Assembly: GCF_003289965.1 (NCBI RefSeq)
Contig: NZ_QMBQ01000003.1
Location: forward strand, 62,001 to 126,000
Source: Mesorhizobium atlanticum
Lineage (GTDB): Bacteria; Pseudomonadota; Alphaproteobacteria; Rhizobiales; Rhizobiaceae
Length of the DNA stretch: 64,000 nt
Direction: 5' to 3'
The notes under the pieces were generated by a model, which saw only the letters and a program-made list of their open reading frames with translations, did not search any database and was not told the origin of the DNA. Of the stretch, positions 58,987 through 64,000 are shown piece by piece. Each line of letters opens with the position of its first letter. Positions within the stretch are counted from its first letter, which is position 1. A program made the translations under genes and the position numbers.

Positions 58987-59415
58987 ATGATCGAGAAGGC
59001 TTTTACCTGGATGGCCAACCGGGTGGCGCATCTGGCCGGCCTGCCGCCGACCTTCGCCATCTGCCTGCTGATCGTGGTTGCATGGGCGGCAAGTGGCCCG
59101 ATCTTCGGGTTTTCGGATACGTGGCAACTCGTGATCAATACCGGCACCACCATCGTCACCTTCCTGATGGTGTTCCTCATCCAGAACACCCAGAATCGCG
59201 ACGGCGCGGCGATCCAGGCCAAGCTCGACGAACTGATCAGGGTCAGCCGCGCCCACAATCATTTCATCGGCATCGAGCACCTGACGGAATCCGAGGTCGA
59301 GGAGATCCGCGCCAAATGCGAGGCGGCTGCGAAGCGGCACGACCGCAAGATCGCGGAAACGGCCAAGAAGGCCGTCTCGGGCAAGACCGGCGCCAAGAAG
59401 AAAGCCGCCGCTTGA
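58987..59415 (+). CDS. Low-affinity iron permease family protein
   Basis: A 142-residue membrane protein with two spans: about 20-38 (PTFAICLLIVVAWAASGPI) and about 48-68 (LVINTGTTIVTFLMVFLIQNTQNRD). The motif VTFLMVFLIQNTQNRD followed by KLDELIR is the hallmark of the low-affinity iron permease (Fet4-like) Pfam family. The tail is Ala/Lys-rich (AKKAVSGKTGAKKKAAA). Bacterial members are far shorter than yeast Fet4 and iron transport is unproven. TTTGAGGAATTTGA lies before the ATG. Confidence 0.85.
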   Translation: MIEKAFTWMANRVAHLAGLPPTFAICLLIVVAWAASGPIFGFSDTWQLVINTGTTIVTFLMVFLIQNTQNRDGAAIQAKLDELIRVSRAHNHFIGIEHLTESEVEEIRAKCEAAAKRHDRKIAETAKKAVSGKTGAKKKAAA

Positions 59416-59422
59416 GTGCGCG

Positions 59423-60289
59423 TCAGCGGTTCATGAAGGCGGTAAACGCGTCCTTGTGATCGGGATGCCAGCGCGACAGGGCAGGGCGGTTCTCGATGAT
59501 GTCGCCGATCGCCCAGGCCATGCGCTTTTCATCCGTCGGTCGAGCCACCTCGTTGTCGGGGCACAGGATGTAGAAATCGCCGTCGATAAGCGATGCCAGC
59601 ATGAAGTCTATCACCTGCTCGCCGGTCCAGGCGCCGGCAGGCTTTTCCGTCGCGCCCTCGGTCAGGCCCGTATAAGTGAAGCCGGGGATCAGCAGATGCG
59701 CCGAAACCTTTGCGCCCGGCTCGTTGCGCAGCGCGTGCGCCAGCCCTTCGGTAAACGTCTTCACGCCCGCCTTGGAGACGTTGTAGGCGAGATTGCCGGG
59801 CGGCGTGGTGATGCCCTGCTTGGAGCCGGTGTTGATGATGAGTCCCGGTTTACCGGCTGCGAGAATACGCGGCGCAAAGGCCTCGACGCCATGCACGACG
59901 CCCCAGAAATTGATGTCGAGCAACCGCTTCCAGGCGTCGCGGTTCTCCCAGGGCTTGCCCGGATTGTTGCCGACGCCGGCATTGTTCATCAGCACCGACA
60001 CCGCACCGAAGGCGCCGTAGGCGAGGTCCGCCAAACGGTCGACCTCTTCGGCCTTGGAAACGTCGGTGGGAACCGGAAGCACGGCATCGTCGCCGGCGAT
60101 CGCGGCGACTGCTTGCCTGGCTTGATCGAGGCGTACGCCGCCTATATCGGCGAGCACCGTCTTCATGCCCATCGCCGCGAACCGTTTCGCGGCGGCAAGG
60201 CCGATGCCGCTGGCGCCGCCGGTGATGACGGCGACGTTGCCGGACGCGAAAGCGGGCAGGGCGGTCTGGATCTTGTCGTCGCTGGTCAT
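59423..60289 (-). CDS. Short-chain dehydrogenase/reductase (SDR)
   Basis: A 288-residue SDR: AVITGGASGIGLAAAKRF, LADIG, NNAGVGNNPGKPWEN, Ser in NTGSKQG replaced in part, YNVSKAG Tyr/Lys, LIPGFTYTGL, and an extended C-terminus (ILCPDNEVARPTDEKRMAWAIGDIIENRPALSRWHPD). The catalytic Ser position reads LIINTGSKQG, so a Ser is present but the context is unusual. The start at MTSDDK follows AAGGATGG; the ORF runs on upstream through the tandem repeat with no SDR content. Confidence 0.85.
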   Translation of the reverse strand: MTSDDKIQTALPAFASGNVAVITGGASGIGLAAAKRFAAMGMKTVLADIGGVRLDQARQAVAAIAGDDAVLPVPTDVSKAEEVDRLADLAYGAFGAVSVLMNNAGVGNNPGKPWENRDAWKRLLDINFWGVVHGVEAFAPRILAAGKPGLIINTGSKQGITTPPGNLAYNVSKAGVKTFTEGLAHALRNEPGAKVSAHLLIPGFTYTGLTEGATEKPAGAWTGEQVIDFMLASLIDGDFYILCPDNEVARPTDEKRMAWAIGDIIENRPALSRWHPDHKDAFTAFMNR

Positions 60290-60365
60290 GGTTTCCATCC
60301 TTGTTCGGGTCGCGCCGAACTTAACGCTCGCCGCCGCCGAGGCAAGGCCGGTCAGGCCCGACCAA

Positions 60366-60487
60366 GACCGCAAGAGCGGCAACTGGTTGACCGCAAGAGC
60401 GGCAACCGATTGACGACTTACAGTCACAACGGGTTGACGACTTATGGTCGCAACGGGTTGACGACTTATGGTCGCAACGGGTTGACC
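60366..60487 (+). repeat. Tandem 23/24-bp repeat array
   Basis: Two 23-bp units share GACCGCAAGAGCGGCAAC (60366-60383, 60389-60406). They run into 24-bp units at 60406-60429, 60430-60453 and 60454-60477; the last two are identical and contain TTGACGACTTATGGTCGCAA, with a partial copy to 60487. The array lies between the divergent SDR and small-protein genes. Confidence 0.85.
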
Positions 60488-60535
60488 ATCGCTGCGCTTG
60501 CCGCGCATGCTGTCCTGAAAAAGGAGCCCGGCATT

Positions 60536-60817
60536 TTGACCGATTGGATCGGAATCCTCAAAGAGCAGACCGCCAATGGCGACCAGATGGGCCGCGAGGT
60601 ACCCAAGATGCTCGCCAATCCCGATATCAGCGAGACGCAGGTGAAAACGCTGTTCGCGGCACTGGAGAAGCAGGCGGATTTCGCCGAGAAGCTGCGGCTG
60701 GCGCTGGAGAAGTTCGGCCATGACATCCCGATCATCAAGGCGGCCGAGCGGCTGGAGGAGCGCTATGCCGACCTTGCGGCATCAGTCGCCGAAAAACTGA
60801 AGGCGATGCGAAAGTAG
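60536..60817 (+). CDS. Small helical hypothetical protein
   Basis: A 93-residue protein, TTG start at 60536 with AAGGAG ahead (AAAAAGGAGCCC). The frame is open far upstream, but that part runs through the tandem repeat and antisense SDR. The product (MTDWIGILKEQTANGDQ ... EKLKAMRK) is predicted mostly alpha-helical, acidic-basic mixed, without a signal or membrane span. I do not recognise it. Its 3' end faces the TMEM175-like gene 6 bases away. Confidence 0.6.
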   Translation: MTDWIGILKEQTANGDQMGREVPKMLANPDISETQVKTLFAALEKQADFAEKLRLALEKFGHDIPIIKAAERLEERYADLAASVAEKLKAMRK

Positions 60818-60823
60818 CAGTGC

Positions 60824-61399
60824 CTATTTCTCGATGAGCCTCTCGAACCGCCTGTCGGGCACCAGCCAGACCATCGCCACCACCACATAGAGCGCGACGC
60901 CGAACCACTGGCTGACAAAGCTGAGCAGCACGGCTGCGATGTAGATCGCCAGCGAAATCTTGCCCTTGTTGTCGTGGCCCACCGCCTTGGCAAAGGTCGT
61001 GTCGCTGCCGTGCAGCCGGCGCAGCGCGGTCACGAGGATGAAATAGGCCGCCGCGCAGAGCGCAAGGTCGACGCCATAGACGGCGACCGGAGCCGGCGCG
61101 AAGTGGTTTTCGCCCATGAAGGCCGTCGTCACCGGCATCAGCGACAGCCAGAACAGCAAGTGCAGGTTCGCCCACAGCACGCGGCCGTCCACCCGCTGCA
61201 CGGTGTGGAACATGTTATGCAGATTGTTCCAGTAGATGCCGACATTGGTGAAGGAGAGCACGTAACAGAAGAAGATCGGCCACTGCGGCAAAAGCGCGGA
61301 GAAATCCTCGCCATGCGGCACTTTCAGGTCCAGCACCATGATGGTGATGATGATGGCAACGACGCCATCGGTGAACGCCTCGACCCTTCCCTTGCCCAT
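60824..61399 (-). CDS. TMEM175-like (DUF1211) potassium channel family protein
   Basis: A 191-residue membrane protein with about six spans. The N-terminal signature RVEAFTDGVVAIIITIMVLDLKVP fits the family motif (R-x-x-x-F-x-D-x-x-x-A-I) that lines the pore of TMEM175 potassium channels; VGIYWNNLHNMFHTVQRV and LWANLHLLFWLSLMPVTTAFMGE follow. Bacterial forms act as tetramers. A potassium role is inferred from the family only. Its start lies 142 bp from the MATE stop. Confidence 0.85.
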   Translation of the reverse strand: MGKGRVEAFTDGVVAIIITIMVLDLKVPHGEDFSALLPQWPIFFCYVLSFTNVGIYWNNLHNMFHTVQRVDGRVLWANLHLLFWLSLMPVTTAFMGENHFAPAPVAVYGVDLALCAAAYFILVTALRRLHGSDTTFAKAVGHDNKGKISLAIYIAAVLLSFVSQWFGVALYVVVAMVWLVPDRRFERLIEK

Positions 61400-61541
61400 G
61401 GTTCCTCCGTGATGATCGGTCGACAGACGTTACGGGAGGATTTCGCACAAGGCCATACTGCCAGAATTGGCAGGAGGGCGTTCGGTATACTGGACGGTTC
61501 GGCGCGCTACGCCGGGTGGCCCGCAACAACCAGCGGCACCT

Positions 61542-63014
61542 TCAGCCGGCCGGTGTCTCAGGCGCAAGATTGGCACGCTGGCGCGGCACGCCGAGGCCGG
61601 TGTCGGGCGGTTCGCCCGCCGCCGGCCGGACCTCGATCATATGCATCGTGCGCCAGCGGCCGAAGCGATAATACGCCGCGGCGAGCGCGAGCGAGGCGAT
61701 CGAGCCGGCCGGAAAGCTCCACCACAGCGCCTCCTGGCCGATGACGCTGCGCATGGAATAGGCAAAGCCGGTGCGAATGAACAACACCGAGATGATCAGG
61801 ATGATGAGCGGCGGCATGACGGCGCCGGTGGCGCGCACCGTGGCGAAGAGCACGATCGTGATGCCGAAGAGGATGAACGACCAGGACGCCACCCTGTTGA
61901 TATGAGCGGCAATGTCGATCGCGGCATTGTCGTTGCTGAGGAAAAGGCTGAGCACCGGGCGATCGAAGACGAAGAGCAGCGCCACCAGCGCGCCGGTCAG
62001 CACCAGGTTGAAGCCGATACCCGAGGCCGCGACCCTGCCGATGCGATCCCAGCGCCCGGCGCCGACATTCTGCGCCGCCATCGAGGAGACCGCTGCCCCG
62101 ATCGCCAGCGCCGGCATCTGGATATAGGTCCAGAGTTGGGCCGCGATGCCATAGGCGGCGGCGACCTGCGAGCCGTAGGAGTTGACGATGCCCATCACGG
62201 TCAATGCCGCTGCCGAGATGACGATCATCTGCAGGCCCATCGGAATGCCCTTGAAGACGACGATGCGCAGCAGCGCCGGGTCGGGCCGCAGCAGAGCGAG
62301 ATCGGCGCCGGCCAACCGCAGCGGGTGCTTGCGGACATAAAGCACGATCAGGATGGCGATGACGCTCACCGTCTGGCCGATCAGCGTCGAGGTCGCCGAG
62401 CCGGCGATGCCGAGCTCGGGGAAGGGGCCGATGCCACGGATCAGCAGCGGATTGAGCACGACGTCAAGAACGACCGCCAGCGCCATGAAGATAAACGGGG
62501 TTCGCGAATCGCCGGCGCCGCGCAGCACGGTCATGACGAAGGACAAGAGATTCATCATAGGCACGGCGACGAAGATGATGCGCAAGTAGCTGCGCGCCAG
62601 AGGCAAGGCATCCGCCGGCGTGCCGAGCCCGCTCAGGATGGCATCGACCCAGATCCAGCCGCAGACGGCGAACAGGACCGAGACGAGGAAGAAGAAGGTA
62701 GCGCTGGTGCCGACGATGCGCTTCGCTTCGGGCAGATCGCGGGCGCCGACCGATTGCGCCACCAGGATGGTCGCCGCCATGCCGATGCCGAACACCGTGC
62801 CGAGGATCAGGAACAGCACCAGATTGGCATTGGAGGTGGCGGTCAGCGCCGCCTCGCCGAGGAAGCGGCCGACCCAGACCGCGTTGATCGAGCCGTTGAG
62901 TGACTGCAGCACGTTGGAGCCCAGTACCGGCAGCGCGAACAAAAGCAGCGTGCGCGGGATCGGCCCGCTGGTCAGGTCGCCGACGCGCGGGCGGGCAGGC
63001 TTTTTGTCATCCAT
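61542..63014 (-). CDS. MATE family multidrug/Na+ antiporter-type exporter
   Basis: A 490-residue protein with about twelve hydrophobic spans of the MATE (MatE) family, which exports cationic drugs or metabolites with Na+ or H+. GPIPRTLLLFALPVLGSNVLQSLNGSINAVWVGRFLG and the mirrored second half (FKGIPMGLQMIVISAAALTVMGIVN ... QNVGAGRWDRIGR) show the two MatE repeats. The ATG at 63014 is used; an in-frame GTG at 63023 would add three residues. No regulator lies beside it. Confidence 0.9.
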   Translation of the reverse strand: MDDKKPARPRVGDLTSGPIPRTLLLFALPVLGSNVLQSLNGSINAVWVGRFLGEAALTATSNANLVLFLILGTVFGIGMAATILVAQSVGARDLPEAKRIVGTSATFFFLVSVLFAVCGWIWVDAILSGLGTPADALPLARSYLRIIFVAVPMMNLLSFVMTVLRGAGDSRTPFIFMALAVVLDVVLNPLLIRGIGPFPELGIAGSATSTLIGQTVSVIAILIVLYVRKHPLRLAGADLALLRPDPALLRIVVFKGIPMGLQMIVISAAALTVMGIVNSYGSQVAAAYGIAAQLWTYIQMPALAIGAAVSSMAAQNVGAGRWDRIGRVAASGIGFNLVLTGALVALLFVFDRPVLSLFLSNDNAAIDIAAHINRVASWSFILFGITIVLFATVRATGAVMPPLIILIISVLFIRTGFAYSMRSVIGQEALWWSFPAGSIASLALAAAYYRFGRWRTMHMIEVRPAAGEPPDTGLGVPRQRANLAPETPAG

Positions 63015-63105
63015 GGCAGGCACCGGAAATGAATCAGGCCCGTGATGCTATCGCAGGCCCGAGACACATGCACCCTTTTCCGGGCGAGCCAGATGACCAA
63101 TTGAC

Positions 63106-64000
63106 TTACTGTGTGTTGCTGGAAAGGCCGGGCAGCGTGACCTGATAGACCAGGAAGGTGGTGTCGACATCGGCGCCGTCCTCGGCCTTGTAGGGCGCGC
63201 CGACCTGGAAGCCGTCCTGGGTGAGGAAGTCGTTGTCGTTGGCGACGAACAGGAAATAGTCGTCGGGAAGCTTCGGCTCTAGGACGGGCGCCAGCGACAT
63301 CGCTTCCCACTTCTCCGAGAGGTTGTTCCTGTTCGGCGCGCCATTATGCAGGCCGAAGCGGCCGAGCTCGCCCTTATCGTTGATGTCGATGAACGGCGTC
63401 AGCTTGGCCGGCATTACCAATGGGTCAAGCACGCCTTTCGGCGCCACCGGCTTGTCGGCCGCGTCGAACGGACCGTTGGCGATGTCGGTGGCTGCGGAAA
63501 GGTCGACGATCTCGATCTTGCGGTAGAGCGATTCGTCGCCCTTCAGGCCCTGGCCGTTGCCCGAGTCGCGCGCCAGCATAAGGAAGCTCTTGTCGGAAAG
63601 CGCGACGATCTCGCTTTGCGCGGCGACCTTGGTCTTGCCCTTGGCGTCCTTGAAGACCGGCAGCGGCACGACATATTCATGCGCCAGCTTGAGGTGGGCG
63701 AGGTCGGAAGCGTCATAGACCAGCGCGCGGGTGTTCTGGCGCGTCGAGCCGGAATCGCCGCCGTCCTGGCGGGCCGCCGACTGCAGCACGGCGATCAGGA
63801 ACTTGCCGTCCGGCGTCATCGACATGCCTTCGAGGCCCTGGTTGTTCTGACGGCCGGTCTCGGGATCCTTCGGATCGGGCCCGGCCGCGCCCGGGCCAGG
63901 ATTGTCGGAAGCGAAGTTCGGCTTGCCGTGGCGCATCGGCACCAGCGCCGCGGGCGGCTGCGTCGCCGACATCAAGCGGCCTTCGGCCGAGAAGCGATAG
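63106..64000 (-). CDS. Phytase-like esterase-domain protein, partial
   Basis: The frame is open to the window edge, so the N-terminus is missing; about 298 residues are seen, ending at 63106. It matches the esterase-like activity of phytase family: NNQGLEGMSMTPDGKFLIAVLQSAA, RALVYDASDLAHLKLAHEYVVPLP, SEIVALSDKSFLMLARDSGNGQG, EKWEAMSLAPVLEPKLPDDYFLFVANDNDFLTQ. Such proteins are secreted beta-propeller-like hydrolases; phytate is only one possible substrate. Confidence 0.82.
   Translation of the reverse strand, partial: YRFSAEGRLMSATQPPAALVPMRHGKPNFASDNPGPGAAGPDPKDPETGRQNNQGLEGMSMTPDGKFLIAVLQSAARQDGGDSGSTRQNTRALVYDASDLAHLKLAHEYVVPLPVFKDAKGKTKVAAQSEIVALSDKSFLMLARDSGNGQGLKGDESLYRKIEIVDLSAATDIANGPFDAADKPVAPKGVLDPLVMPAKLTPFIDINDKGELGRFGLHNGAPNRNNLSEKWEAMSLAPVLEPKLPDDYFLFVANDNDFLTQDGFQVGAPYKAEDGADVDTTFLVYQVTLPGLSSNTQ

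Noticed and set aside
60366..60487. A CRISPR array
   Set aside because: The units are directly adjacent with no unique spacers and no cas genes, so this is a tandem repeat.
59456..60817. A 453-codon plus-strand frame through the SDR region
   Set aside because: It runs antisense to the SDR and through the tandem repeat; only the last 93 codons have a good ribosome-binding site and plausible composition.

Overview
The window is a stretch of alphaproteobacterial chromosome, most like Mesorhizobium or another Phyllobacteriaceae/Rhizobiales genome. This is inferred from high GC content, a complete division and cell wall (dcw) cluster in rhizobial order, a long FtsZ linker, btaAB betaine-lipid genes with a Pho box, a CreA-family protein, an alpha-type rnpB and rhizobial intergenic palindromes. 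No phage, integrase, transposase, plasmid backbone, tRNA or CRISPR array was seen.

1-8160: mixed metabolism. This part holds the end of a MOSC gene, a short-chain dehydrogenase, a class IV aminotransferase, a DUF2293/TrmO pair, an ArsR-methyltransferase fusion translationally coupled to metF, an unlisted 28-residue membrane peptide gene, an EamA exporter and an ornithine decarboxylase-like enzyme.

8161-20568: envelope genes. These are a MltB-type transglycosylase, a GH25 lysozyme-like lipoprotein, a serine beta-lactamase-like protein, btaAB behind a textbook Pho box, a fused 5-oxoprolinase, a tiny lipoprotein, a DjlA-like J protein overlapping an amidase, and an SLT transglycosylase. Four peptidoglycan-cleaving enzymes therefore lie just ahead of the dcw cluster.

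20600-48728: rnpB, a Cys/Met-metabolism PLP enzyme, then mraZ-rsmH-ftsL-ftsI-murE-murF-mraY-murD-ftsW-murG-murC-murB-ddl-ftsQ-ftsA-ftsZ, a terminator, lpxC, bamD, recN, ligA and a DUF2461 gene. Most junctions overlap (ATGA or TGATG). Two regulatory features stand out. A promoter ahead of mraZ is overlaid by three MraZ-type pentamers on a 10-bp period. The murB-ddl gap, the only long gap inside the cluster, carries eight GANTC (CcrM) sites within 180 bp; a second GANTC cluster precedes ligA.

48754-64000: accessory and housekeeping genes. These are an SDR, the AzlCD exporter, an aminopeptidase P, a HAF-repeat autotransporter, prmA-SCO1, creA, an orphan phosphonate-type hexapeptide transferase, a small iron-permease-like protein, another SDR beside a 23/24-bp tandem repeat, a 93-residue hypothetical protein, a TMEM175-like channel, a MATE exporter and a phytase-like esterase cut by the window edge.

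I found no clear novel multi-gene system. The most rewarding leads are regulatory (MraZ box, GANTC clusters, Pho box, ArsR-metF operator), the 28-residue peptide and the HAF autotransporter.
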